A stretch of DNA of 64,000 bases from Obelidium mucronatum (Eukaryota > Chytridiomycota > Chytridiomycetes > Chytridiales > Chytriomycetaceae), in assembly GCA_025765595.1 (NCBI GenBank), contig JAIVFH010000074.1:62001-126000 (forward strand), given 5' to 3'. Shown here one piece after another: positions 16,222 to 26,660 of this stretch; position 1 is the stretch's first letter; the number at the start of each line of letters is the position of its first letter. The notes under the pieces are model-generated. The model had not been told where the DNA came from. It saw nothing but the letters and a program-made list of their open reading frames with translations, and did not search any database. Both the position numbers and the translations under genes were made by a program.

Positions 16222-17859
16222 ATGCCTCCAGTTCCTATGCCTGTCAACTCCTTCACTTGGATCTTCGGTCTGACCGTTGCATTCTCGTTCCTCGATGCCT
16301 ACGCCATCGGTGCCAACGATGTTGCCAACTCCTTTGCTACATCTGTCGGTTCCCGTTCCCTCAAGTTGTGGCAAGCTTGTTGCATCGCTATCTTCACTGA
16401 ATTCATTGGTGCAATTGCTTTGGGTGCTTCTACTACTGGTACCATTAAGGATGGAATCATTGCTCTTAGCATGTTCGACAAGCGTCAAGATCTTTTGATG
16501 GCTGCCTTCATGTGTGCCCTCATTGGTTCTTCCACTTGGGTCATGATTGCTACTCGTTTCGGTTGGCCAGTTTCTACTACTCACTCCATTGTTGGTGCTC
16601 TTATCGGTGTGGGTATCTCCGCTTTCGGAACTGATGCCGTTAACTGGGCTTGGGATGGAAAGGGTGTTGCTCAAATTGTTGCCTCTTGGTTGATTTCCCC
16701 AGCTGTCGCTGCCATTCTTGCTGCCTTGATCTACGGACTTACCCGTCAATTTGTGCTCAAGGCCAAGAACCCACTCCGTGCTGGTATCTACGCTATTCCA
16801 TTCTACTTCACCATCACCACTTTCATTGTTGCCTTCTACGTTGTTTCCAAGAACGGAAAGTCTACCCTCAAGATCACTGCCAACACTTTTGGAGGCCCAC
16901 TTACTGTTGCTGGTGATGTTGCTCTCTGTATGGGAATTGTCGGAGGTCTTGCCGGTTTCGTTCTTCTTGTCTGTGTTGGTTTGGCTATTCCATACTTCAT
17001 CCGTAAGCTCGAAAAGGAAGAAGACCTCAAGTGGTACCACTTCTTCTACATCATCTTCGTCCCAACTCAGCCAAAGAACGAGAAGCTTGAACACGACCTC
17101 AAGGTCCAATTCACCCCACACTTGCTCGAAGATGGTGAAAAGGTTGTTGCCAACGCCGACGTTGAACAGAAGGTGCACGTTGCTGAAGGCCAAACTGATT
17201 CCAAGACTGTTATTGGTACCATCAAGGGAGGACTCATGGGAACTTACGAACTTGCCAAGAAGGGTCTCTTCCTCGATGTTGCTTCCGTTCAATCCGAAAA
17301 CGCTCAAGCTGCTCACGGTCACGCCACCTTGTACGACAACAAGGTTGAATTCTTGTTCTCTTTCCTCCAAGTTATGACTGCTTCCTTCGCTTCCTTTGCT
17401 CACGGTTCCAACGATGTTGCCAACGCTATTGGTCCACTTGCCGCTGTCTACGACTTGTGGTCCACTGGTCAAGTCGCCAAGAACGCTAACGTTCAAACCT
17501 GGATGTTGGCCATGGGAGGTATCGCTATTGACTTGGGTCTTGCTCTCTACGGTTGGAGAATCATGATCAACTTGGGTAACAACTTGACCTACCACTCCCC
17601 ATCCCGTGGTTTCGCCATGGAGCTCGGTGCTGCCTTGTCTGTTATTTCTGCCTCCTTCTTGGCTCTCCCAGTCTCTACCACTCAATGTATTGTCGGAGCT
17701 ACCATCGGTGTCGGTCTTATGAACGGAACTGCCAAGGCTATCAACTGGAAGATGGTTTCTTGGACCTTGTTCTCCTGGTTGCTCACCCTTCCAGTTGCCG
17801 GTGTCTCTGCTGGATGCCTCTACGCCCTCCTTACCCGTGGACCAAGCTTCAACAAGTAA
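16222..17859 (+). CDS. PHO89: Pho89-type inorganic phosphate permease (PiT family)
   Basis: An intronless gene of 545 codons. PiT proteins move phosphate into the cell with sodium or protons across the plasma membrane. The two inverted signature repeats are both present: GANDVANSFATSVGS near residue 30 and GSNDVANAIGPLAAVYD near residue 394, each followed by a GA..GAS/TG helix and the VSTTHSIVGA / VSTTQCIVGA motif. About ten hydrophobic helices flank a long hydrophilic loop (about 270-385), the usual arrangement. Codons are strongly biased (GGT, GCT, AAG, TCC), unlike the neighbouring genes, and this suggests abundant expression. The bias also creates a long meaningless open frame on the other strand. 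Length matches the family. Confidence 0.95.
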   Translation: MPPVPMPVNSFTWIFGLTVAFSFLDAYAIGANDVANSFATSVGSRSLKLWQACCIAIFTEFIGAIALGASTTGTIKDGIIALSMFDKRQDLLMAAFMCALIGSSTWVMIATRFGWPVSTTHSIVGALIGVGISAFGTDAVNWAWDGKGVAQIVASWLISPAVAAILAALIYGLTRQFVLKAKNPLRAGIYAIPFYFTITTFIVAFYVVSKNGKSTLKITANTFGGPLTVAGDVALCMGIVGGLAGFVLLVCVGLAIPYFIRKLEKEEDLKWYHFFYIIFVPTQPKNEKLEHDLKVQFTPHLLEDGEKVVANADVEQKVHVAEGQTDSKTVIGTIKGGLMGTYELAKKGLFLDVASVQSENAQAAHGHATLYDNKVEFLFSFLQVMTASFASFAHGSNDVANAIGPLAAVYDLWSTGQVAKNANVQTWMLAMGGIAIDLGLALYGWRIMINLGNNLTYHSPSRGFAMELGAALSVISASFLALPVSTTQCIVGATIGVGLMNGTAKAINWKMVSWTLFSWLLTLPVAGVSAGCLYALLTRGPSFNK

Positions 17860-18298
17860 ACGTCAGGGATTCCTTTTTATATACATACAATTGCTTTAGA
17901 CTCTTATATCATGTAGATGGATGATTTTTTAAGAATACATCTTGTGCTTTCATCAACTAATAGTTTCAATTTAATAGTCAGCTCTAAGGTCTATGACTGT
18001 TGAACTAAACAGAAGTTGTTGTCAATTAACTAAACAGAAGACTGCACTGTGAAACCGCTTGAAAATGAAGTAAACACGATTGGGGATAAAAATGAAACGA
18101 GCGAGTATTCTTCATCACATAGGAGGTCCCTTAGTAAGGTACGTAGGACAGAAAGTGCCACTCTAAAATTGTTATCTTTTGCACTTGACCACGCAATCTG
18201 ATTGGTTGATTCGATTGCAAATATGCACAAAAGGGATCAATTCCAGACAATCAGTCAAAATTTCCCCGGATTTCATCCTGAAAAAAACACGCCCAAAG
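17860..18298. other. intergenic region, no feature recognised
   Basis: About 440 bp between the permease stop and the first plausible start of the carbonic anhydrase gene. It is AT-rich and has no recognised RNA or coding exon. A short conceptual extension of the next gene upstream of 18299 exists but has no support. Confidence 0.4.
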
Positions 18299-19269
18299 AT
18301 GCTCCAGCCCGTCTTCACCTTCCGCCATCGCGTCTTCGCTCAGATCAAAGACTGCTTTCTCCGCGACTCGTGCGCCAGTCGCGTGTTCTGCCTTCAGCCA
18401 AGGACGAGGCTATGCCTCAAAGCCAGTCCCTGCAAAACAACTCTCGCCCGCCGCTGCTACTGCAGCTGAAGGGATCCCACCCTGAACTCAAAGATATCCT
18501 CGAAGCAAGCGGAAACTGGGCAAAGAAGATGAAGGACCGCGACCCTGGCTTTTTTGACAGAATCGGTGAGTCACCCACTGGCTCTTACATAATCTGTTTT
18601 TCGCTAACCTCCAAACAAATAAAAAACAGCCACCAGCCAATCTCCAAACTACCTTTACATTGGATGTTGTGACGCTCGCGTTGACCCAACAGTCCTTATG
18701 AACGTAGGATATGGTGACCTTTTCATCCACAGAAACGTGGGCAACCTGGTTACCGGTTCCGACTTAAACACCATGAGTGCAATCGAGTTTGCGGTAAACC
18801 GGTTGAAGGTCCCCACATCATTGTTTGCGGTCACTACGATTGCGGGTGAGTCAAAACAGATGAAAGATTTGGGAAACTCGTTTTATAACCTCGCAAACCT
18901 TTGAAAAATGATAGTGCCGTTCGTGGAGCCCACACTCAAATGGACCATGGAATTATTGAAAACTGGTTGCGCAACATTCGTGACGTTGCCCGCCTCCACA
19001 ACACGGAATTGGCAAAGATTCCTGGCAAGGAAGACCGCCACAGACGGCTCGTTGAATTGAACGTGACTGAGCAAGCTTTCAACATTCTCAAGACTGGATC
19101 TGTGCAGAGACTCCGCAAACAGTCATACAAGGAAACGGGAGTTGCTCTTCCCCGCGTTCATGCGATTGTTTTCGATCCTGCTTCGGGCGCGTTGAAGAAA
19201 TTGGAAGTGAACTGGAAAGAGGAGACCAAGGAGTTTGATTCCATTTACAACTTGTACCCTGAAATGTAA
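18299..19269 (+). CDS. beta-class carbonic anhydrase, probably mitochondrial; frame-broken
   Basis: Exons are about 18299-18565, 18630-18845 and 18915-19269. The enzyme interconverts CO2 and bicarbonate. The zinc-site motifs are CCDARVDP (Cys and the Asp-Arg dyad) and HIIVCGHYDCG (His and Cys), then AVRGAH. IHRNVGNLV lies between them. Two problems show. The second motif is in a different frame from the first; the break lies at about 18791-18815 and no intron fits. In the first exon a typical mitochondrial presequence (Ser/Ala/Arg-rich, ending RGYASKPVPA) sits in a different frame from both the ATG at 18299 and the domain start PELKDILEASGNW. A 40-nt intron could rescue only the second junction. 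Either several one-base errors are present or the copy is decaying. The start codon is therefore uncertain. Confidence 0.82.
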
Positions 19270-19351
19270 CAGCCAGCGCAATATAAAGACTTTTGACAAC
19301 TCAAAAAGAATCAATTAAAATATATATATATATATTTAAATTCTGGTTTAT

Positions 19352-19849
19352 TTAGAGGTATCGATTCGTAAGAAAGGGCAAGAAAGCTTGCTCTACATTA
19401 TTGAACAAGAACTGCCAAAGGTATTCTTGACAGGAGATTTGGGAGATCCCACATGACGGCGAAAACGAAACACGCTTCTTTCCAGCTGTAAACGGACCAT
19501 CTATAAATGGTCCATCATTTTGATCGACATCTTGCCCTGCGAGATCCTCCTCATCGCTGCTGGGGACCACTCTGATTTTCAATTTTGAGTCTTTGGCAGC
19601 CTTTGATTGACCCTTCTCAGTTGATGTTTTTCTCACGTATTTGCGTTTGGGCTTAACAACTCCTGTATCCGCTCTTTTGACGCTAGTCTTTCTCTTCTTG
19701 GGGCTGAGGGGAGGCGAGGCGATCGAGGAAGTTGGGTCAGCGGTGGACTTTTTGGCCGCACTGCGCCGCTTGACTACTTTCAAGGCAACTTTCTCAGAAT
19801 CAGACTCTGCCAGTGATTGGCGTGAAGCGGCAGCTCTCTTTGGTCGCAT
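19352..19849 (-). CDS. small basic, probably nuclear protein of unknown function
   Basis: A single open frame of 165 codons. The protein is rich in Lys, Arg and Ser, with several candidate nuclear localisation signals (KKRKTSVKR, KPKRKYVRK) and an acidic patch (SSDEEDLAGQDVDQ). The C-terminal 35 residues are more hydrophobic and could be real or could lie past an unseen splice site. I do not recognise a family. It converges on the carbonic anhydrase gene and starts about 215 bp from the first NLR-like gene, which is on the other strand, so the two may share a promoter region. Confidence 0.55.
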   Translation of the reverse strand: MRPKRAAASRQSLAESDSEKVALKVVKRRSAAKKSTADPTSSIASPPLSPKKRKTSVKRADTGVVKPKRKYVRKTSTEKGQSKAAKDSKLKIRVVPSSDEEDLAGQDVDQNDGPFIDGPFTAGKKRVSFSPSCGISQISCQEYLWQFLFNNVEQAFLPFLTNRYL

Positions 19850-20063
19850 TCAGGTTCTGACTTGTAACTTTAAAGGGGGGAAATCTCTTTCTGACAATCC
19901 CAAGAAACAAAGTCCTTCTGCTGCAATCAATTTAACTATTAGAACAACAATCCATGCTTTCTCAGCTGTTGTTTATTAGAATGAACCAGAGTTCTTTTCT
20001 CTGCTTTTTCGCCATGTGCTTTGACCGCCTCACAAGCCCGCCATAAAAATTGACTCAAACGAT

Positions 20064-23000
20064 ATGGCCACAGGTATCCACTTTCCAAGCACCCTTCTCC
20101 CTCTCGAATGATCCGATCTCATCTCTGTTACCTCCTTCCATCCAGCATCGTCCACGCCAACGACGTTCTGGTCCAGATTTAAGCCAAAAAACATTACAAG
20201 AGAAGATGCAATCGACTCAATCAAAAAAGCGATCCCCGTCGTCAAAACGGGTTTGGCATCGCTTGCAATGGTTCCTGTGCCCGGACTTGGCCCATGCATG
20301 ATGCTTGTCCATACGATCCTGTGCATGTACGAAAGGGAAGCTAACACATCAAAGACCATCACATCTCTCGGGGTTCTCGTTGCCAACGTGGGTGTATCTC
20401 TTGGCTTGCTTGTTAAGGCGGCGAATCCGGAGCTAGTGTCTCTGATTGAGGGACTTGAAGAGGTGTTGAACGACATCAATAAGTTGATGATCGAAGAAAC
20501 CAAGGCATTGAAGGACAAGGGGGCAGTAAACAGAGTTCTCACAGTCTTTACTAAAGCTGCTCAAGTTGAAGCGTCGATCATTTCTGTGAAGGAGAGACTG
20601 GCGCGTGCTGTTGGTGACCTGGACTTTAACCTGCAAGTCCGCAACTACAATACGATCCAGCAGATCAAGGATGATTTTACGTGTTCATTGTTAGTGATGG
20701 AGGATGGTTTTGCTGGACTGGCAGAACGAATTGAAAGTGGGAACGAAACCACAGCCAAGATTAAGGAACTTTTGGAAAACCAATCAGCACAACAAGCCGA
20801 GCCTCGGCCTAATGAATTCGAGTGTATGCTTTCCGGTAAACCTCGTTATTACGCTTTATAGTGATACGCTTTGCTTTTTCCACAGATTTGGGTCGCTTGA
20901 ATGATGACGGGGAAGTCGATGAACGGACAATCTTCAGTACAGTACTTACTGTTGCCTCCTGTACGTCAAGACGTTAAGGAATTCTACGAACCAAAGCTGG
21001 ATGGACATGATGGATTCATTCTAAAGCTCCGATATACCGACCACATCACCAAATGCGAGAAAGTGGCAGATCTCAACAAGAAACTTTTAGAGAAATACAT
21101 AGGATGCCAAGATACGACAGGAACAATGATTCTTATTGACAAGGTGAGCCTTGCTGTTGGAACCTCAATATTAAACATGGGTTTGTAGAATCAACCTGGA
21201 TTCGCGCCACTCAATAATACTGGCCACAAGAAGCTAGTCATCAATGAAGGAAACTCGACAGTAGTTGTTCGCGTGGATCCCGCCACTATTCATAGCTTTT
21301 CTGACGTCAAGAGTCTGGTACAGCAACGATGAGACACCCAATTTGCCCGACTTCCACTCTGATACAATTCCCTTAACAGGTCAGCGCCACATCGGATGTA
21401 AATCTTTCAGACGATTCAACTGTAGTATCAAGTTGTGGTGGCTCTTATTCGGTCTCTACGCTTCCATTCGCAATGAGTATGTCCAACGCCGATGGCGATG
21501 AGCATTTGGAAGTACATGTTCCTGTTGCATCCATTTCTGAAACCGAGAGTATCGCCCCAAGTGAACCACTGAACGTGGTTCCATGCACTGAACAAAAAGA
21601 GTTTGACGTTATGGTGTCTTACTGGTTTGTAAAAAAACGCTTCTGTCTCATTTTCTCCCAACTCTTACATGTTGTTTTATCTTATGACAGTTGGAAATCA
21701 TCCAAAGATCTCGTGGATACAGTTGTTTATGCTTTGCGTGCGGAAGGATTGACTGTTTGGTTTGATGAATCCGAAATGCACAACAATATTTTGGATAGAA
21801 TGGCTGAAGCTATTTGCAAGAGTAAAGTCTTTTGCATGTTTTTGAACGTGGAATATCAGGTATATGACTGTGTGTTGGAGTATTTTTTCTCGGTTTTTTT
21901 TTTAACTTGCTTTCCCCAAAATATAAAGGAATCATACAACTGCCAATTGGAATACGGGTTCGCAGCTGCGAAAAAGAAGCCCGTCGTAATTGCCAGAGAT
22001 ACCACCGGTGATTTGAAGGACGACGGCGCTGCGTTGCTGGCAGGCTGTAACCTATACTCAGACTTCAGCGGCCCCGACTTTGACACACCGTTCCAACTAC
22101 TTTACATGAACATCCGAAACGCCATCGCCACATCAACAGCAAACCATTCTGCCGTAGCAATCGCAGAAGCCCAGCAACAACAGCAGCAACAACAACAACC
22201 AGAATCAGGCGAACTTTTACGCGACTGGTTGAACCCCGTTGACTTCACAGACGACTTGACCCGCTTCCAAGAAGCCTATGTACCCCCCACGCGTCAATGG
22301 ATGCTGAAAAGCCTCCGCGAATGGATGAGCCAAGAGACTCAATCCGTGCTTGTCCTGTTTGGCGGCGCTGGGGTCGGGAAATCCGTCTTTGCATGGCTCG
22401 CGCAACACAACCCAGACACGTATATCGCACCAGCCTCCTTCTTCTGCAGACACAACAATGAACGCAAAAACAACGCCAAAAACGTTCTCTCAACACTCGC
22501 GTTCCAACTCGCAGAGTACTCTCAAGAGTTTGCAGCGTACCTGTATGAAGTACAGTGGAACGAAACGGCCCTACAGGAAGCGAATTCGGACATCATTCCC
22601 TTAGTGCAACGCGCGGATGCCTTCGAGACGTTGATCCTGGATGGACTTGCGTATATCCAAGTCCCTGAGGGGAAAAACTTGTTGTTGGTCGTGGACGCGC
22701 TGGATGAATGTGAAACTCCGGGTAGCTTGGGTCGCGCCAATTTGCTTTCGACAATCAAGGAGAATTACAAGAAGCTTCCGAAGGGGATCAAGCTTCTTGT
22801 CACGTCGCGGCCGGAAGAGGATATTGTGTCGGCGTTGGAGTCGATTCATCCGGATCAGATGTTGGTGCGCGAGCAGCAGTCGATTGATGATGTCTTGTTG
22901 TATTTGAATGTGAAGCTTGCAAAGATTTGTGAGGATGCTGGTGTGCCGTATGAGAAGGAGGTGAGAGACGCGGCTGCCTTGTTGGCGGATGCGAGTCAAG

Positions 23001-26000
23001 GAGTTTTTGTCTTTGCGGCGCTGGCTTGCAAGAGTTTGGCGGAAATGGATAACAGTAATTCGTCAATGTTTTTGGCCGAGTTGCTAACCAATATTGAAGC
23101 CTGGTGTGATGGAGGAGATATGGACGGAATTTATACGCCCTTTCTTCAGTCGCATTACGTTGATGCCACAACTCAAGATATTGCAATGTTCAAGGCTTGC
23201 ATGGGTGTCGTTACTGCTCTTTCCATCGGATTATCTTCCGAGTCAATCGCGTTGATTCTCAAGGTTCCTGTCTTCAGCGTCGACGCAGTAGTGCTGAGGG
23301 TAAGTTATGGCCCCCCTTTGAATTGTTGTTTTTTGGTTAACCCTTAAGCTGTTTTACCACCACCAGATCCGATCCATTCTCCACGTTGAAGGCGGCAAAA
23401 TCAGAGTCCTCCACAAGAGTGTCAAAGACTTTTTAACTTCCGCCAGATGCACAGACCTCCGTTTCCGAATCGGTCTCTCGGCCCCACATGATCTAATCTG
23501 TCGTCAATGCTTCGACCTTGTCCTTCTCTCCCCGGAAACGCCTGCCCCATCTGAACTGTACCGGTACACTATCGCGTACTGGACGCACCATCTTGCAAAC
23601 GGAAGTATCGGCAATCTAGACGACCACCTCCCACTACTCGAGCGACTCCTCGAAAACCAAGGCGCGTGTCTGATTACCTGGTTCAAGGCGCTGCTCCAAA
23701 CAAACACGCCTGCAACGACAACAGCGAAAAACAACATTTTCTCATACTTGGCCAAAGTCAAGAAATCAGAATCCCTAAAACCGACCGCAGAAAAGTGCGA
23801 AAAGGCACTGAATGTTGCGTTTCTGGTGTTTGGAGAAGTCTACAAGGAAGTATTGTGGGAAGGGCAGGTGGCCACGTTCCAGGACGTGTTGAAGGAGTTG
23901 AAGGTGGAAGAGCAGTTGGCCAAGGCGGAAGTCGCAGAGCTTTCGGAGTATGACTTTTATGTTTCGTTTGAGTTGAGTAGTTTACCGCTGTTTTTCTTCT
24001 TTTCTTTTCGTGTCTATGGTGGGAGAGTTTTTTTTTTTTAAACGTACTTTTTTTTCAGACTTGGCTCTGCAGACGCCGCCAAACAACTCTCCGACGGCCT
24101 CCGAAAAGCGGGCCACACCGTCGCCTTAATGTCGCACGCCAAAGAAAGCGCCGAACTCCTCAAAGACCAAAGCCGGATCCTCCAATCCACAGTCTTCCTC
24201 GTTCTCCTCACGGCCAAATACGAAGACTCCCGACAATGCCGCGCCAACTTTGATTACGCCAAGAGCAATGACAGGGGAATGTTTGGAATGTTTTTGGACC
24301 CGGAGAGTGTTGTTCGTGGAGACGCGTCGTGGTATTTGGAAAAGTAATGTGTTCTGTGTGTGTGATTTTTTTTTTCGGTGAAGTTATCGCAAATCTCAAC
24401 CCCCTCCTACTCTATCACATACACATAACACAGCTCATTCTGGACAACCGACACCCTATCCTCTGGAAAAGTCAAGAACGTCTTGGCCTTGTACAAAATC
24501 AAGGCAGAACTCAAGTTCGATACGTGGAAACGGTTCTGTGCTTGTATTGGAGATGGAATGTCGACGATCCGTGCAATGTAAGAAAAGAAAAAAAAGAGCT
24601 TTTAGAGTGTTTTTTTTTAACTAACAGGTTTTTTTTATTTTTATTTTTATTTTTATTCTATAAAGGAGTCTTGTGGGATACAAACTTGCTGGATCCGTTC
24701 CAAAGGAATTGAGTGGTCTCACTCAGTTGACTGCATTGTTGAGTAGCCCATATATTTTTTTTTTGTCCTTTTTCGGCATGTTATTTGTTTCATGTCGGTT
24801 AACCTTGTTTGTTTGTGGAAAAGATCTCTCGCTCGAAACAGATTAATTGGATCGATTCCATCTGAGCTTTGCAGTTTGACGCAATTGGCGCATTTGTAAG
24901 TTATTTTTCGTTTTTTTTTTGTCATGTTACTTGAAACTAAAACAGAAAAAAAAAACACAAAAAAAAAAAAAAAAAAAAAAAAAAAATAGAAACTTATCCG
25001 ATAACCAATTGACGGGAGAAATTCCGGGATCGATTGGAGAGCTGGTTCAATTGAAGATTTTGTGAGTACATTTTTTATTTATTTGAAAGGACTCGGTACT
25101 GATGTCATTTCTGTCATACAAAAAAAAAAAAAAAACACACACAGAGATTTATCCTTTAATCAATTGAGTGGAATGATTCCAAACGAGTTTGGGTGTTTGG
25201 TTGCACTCACTTCATTGTGAGTTGTGTTGTTGTTTTTTTATTTTCCTGTCTAATTTTTTTTGCCTTCTTGTTTGAAAAAAAAAGGGATCTTTCTCGGAAT
25301 CAATTGAGTGGTTCTATCCCAAAAGAAATTGGAAACCTCATCAAGTTGTCTACACTGTTGAGTGATATCTCTATTGTTTCACAGTTGTTTGTTATTGACT
25401 TGATAAAATCCAATCCCTTTTCTTGTGCCAAAAAAAAAAAACAGAGACTTGAATGGAAATAAACTAGACGGAGAGATCCCTGTAGAAATTGGACAACTTT
25501 CTGAATTGACTGTATTGTTGAGTACCAAAAAAAAATCTCAGTGTGCATAAAAACAAGTTTTAATTATATAATTTCAATAGAAACCTCGCAAAGAATGAAT
25601 TGACTGGAACGATACCAAAAGAAGTTGGGAATCTTGCAGTATTGACAAGACTGTGAGTGTTACAAAAAAAGACGATGAAGATGATGATGAGCCCATTAAA
25701 CACATTTTTCAGCGATCTGTCAAAGAATCAATTGACTGGAGCGATCCCAAAAGAGCTTGGTGGTTTACCAGAGTTGACAGACATTCGCGTCTCTTCCAAT
25801 GAATTGGCTGGAATCCTTCCACCTGAACTAGCAAACTTGTTGAAACTGACTTGGTTGAATGTGAGCGACAATGCAGGATTATTTGGCTCCCTTCCATCGT
25901 TCCCGAAATCTGCAATGTGAGTTTTTGATCAAAACAAACAAAAAATTAACAATTAAATGAACAATTAACTCTGTACCAATTGTATCATACCAGCTTATCA

Positions 26001-26048
26001 ATCGAGAAAACTGGAATCAAGAAACCATTATTCCAGAAAATGTTTTGA
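20064..26048 (+). CDS. NLR-like receptor 1: MLKL/HeLo-like + TIR + NACHT + TIR-like + LRR
   Basis: Nineteen exons: 20064-20073, 20146-20823, 20886-21143, 21189-21317, 21380-21624, 21691-21859, 21929-23299, 23367-23971, 24059-24343, 24434-24577, then LRR exons 24666-24737, 24824-24895, 24990-25061, 25145-25216, 25285-25356, 25445-25516, 25581-25652, 25713-25916 and 25994-26048; about 1,551 residues. Domains in order: helical N-terminal domain resembling MLKL/HeLo-type membrane-acting domains (about 20-195); a middle domain I do not recognise (230-350); TIR (about 430-540, FDVMVSY, VWFDESEMH, SYNCQLE); polyglutamine; NACHT (P-loop GGAGVGKS about 641, Walker B LLLVVDALDE about 747, sensor LVTSRPEED); the fungal NACHT-associated VLHKSVKDFL; second TIR-like domain (about 1148-1250, SRQCRAN, glutamate lost); then about nine plant-type LRRs. 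Inferred role: cytosolic signalling receptor that triggers cell death or NAD loss. One extra base near 20960 breaks the frame in exon 3; the paralogue at 52853 does not have it. Confidence 0.85.
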
Positions 26049-26160
26049 ATAAATCATTTGAAAATAAATCGATATAGTGGTATTGTGATGTGAATAGAGA
26101 ATTCGTTTGGTGAGAAAAAAAAGAGTGCACGAAGGATAAAAAAAAATTAAAATAAGAAAT

Positions 26161-26525
26161 CACCGCCTTCGGCGGTGTGATGGCAAGAAAAGAAAAGAAA
26201 AAAAAGAAATCACCGCCTTCGGCGGTTTGATAAAAAAAAAGAAATCATAAAAAAAAAGAAATCACCGCCTTCGGCGGTATGATAAAAAAAAAAGAAATCA
26301 GGGCCTTCGGTGGATAAAAGAAAAGAAAAGAAACAAAAAGAAGTCACCGATAAAAGACAAGAATCACCGCCTTCGGCGGTATGATAATAAAAAAAGAAAT
26401 CAAATCACCGCCTTCGGCGGTATGATCCAAAAAAAAAAGAAATCACCGCCTTCGGCGGTATGATCAAAAAAAAAAAAAAAGAAATCACCGCCTTCGGCGG
26501 TATGACCACCGCCTTTGGCGGTGAT
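26161..26525 (-). repeat. palindromic hairpin repeats, inverted block upstream of the permease
   Basis: Eight or nine copies of the near-perfect palindrome ACCGCC-TTC-GGCGGT, each embedded in A-rich spacer with AGAAATC before and ATGAT after. Read on the minus strand this is the same unit as in permease intron 1 (ATCAT-ACCGCCGAAGGCGGT-GATTTCTTTT). The block lies between the NLR-like gene 1 stop and the permease start, about 110 bp after the former. Two copies are degenerate (about 26302 and 26507). Confidence 0.93.
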
Positions 26526-26660
26526 ATCAATACCAAGCCATACACAACACCATCTTTGATTACAAATTCATAGGGTTCAAATAACCTTAGCTAAGTCTCA
26601 ATTACTAAAAAAGAGCACTTGACCACAAAAACAAACAAAAAAAAAACACACTACAAAAAA

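Noticed and set aside
16207..17685. 492-codon open frame on the minus strand opposite the phosphate permease
   Set aside because: It arises from the strongly biased codons of the permease on the other strand. The conceptual protein is low-complexity (Asn, Ser, Gly, Val) and resembles nothing.
18385..18424. 40-nt candidate intron in the carbonic anhydrase first exon
   Set aside because: It would join the presequence to the catalytic domain in frame, but it is shorter than nearly all other introns here, lacks a pyrimidine tract and does not solve the other two frame problems of the gene.
20030..20542. 170-codon minus-strand open frame over the start of NLR-like gene 1
   Set aside because: The plus strand is conserved with the paralogue at 52936-53607, including its exon borders; the minus frame is not.
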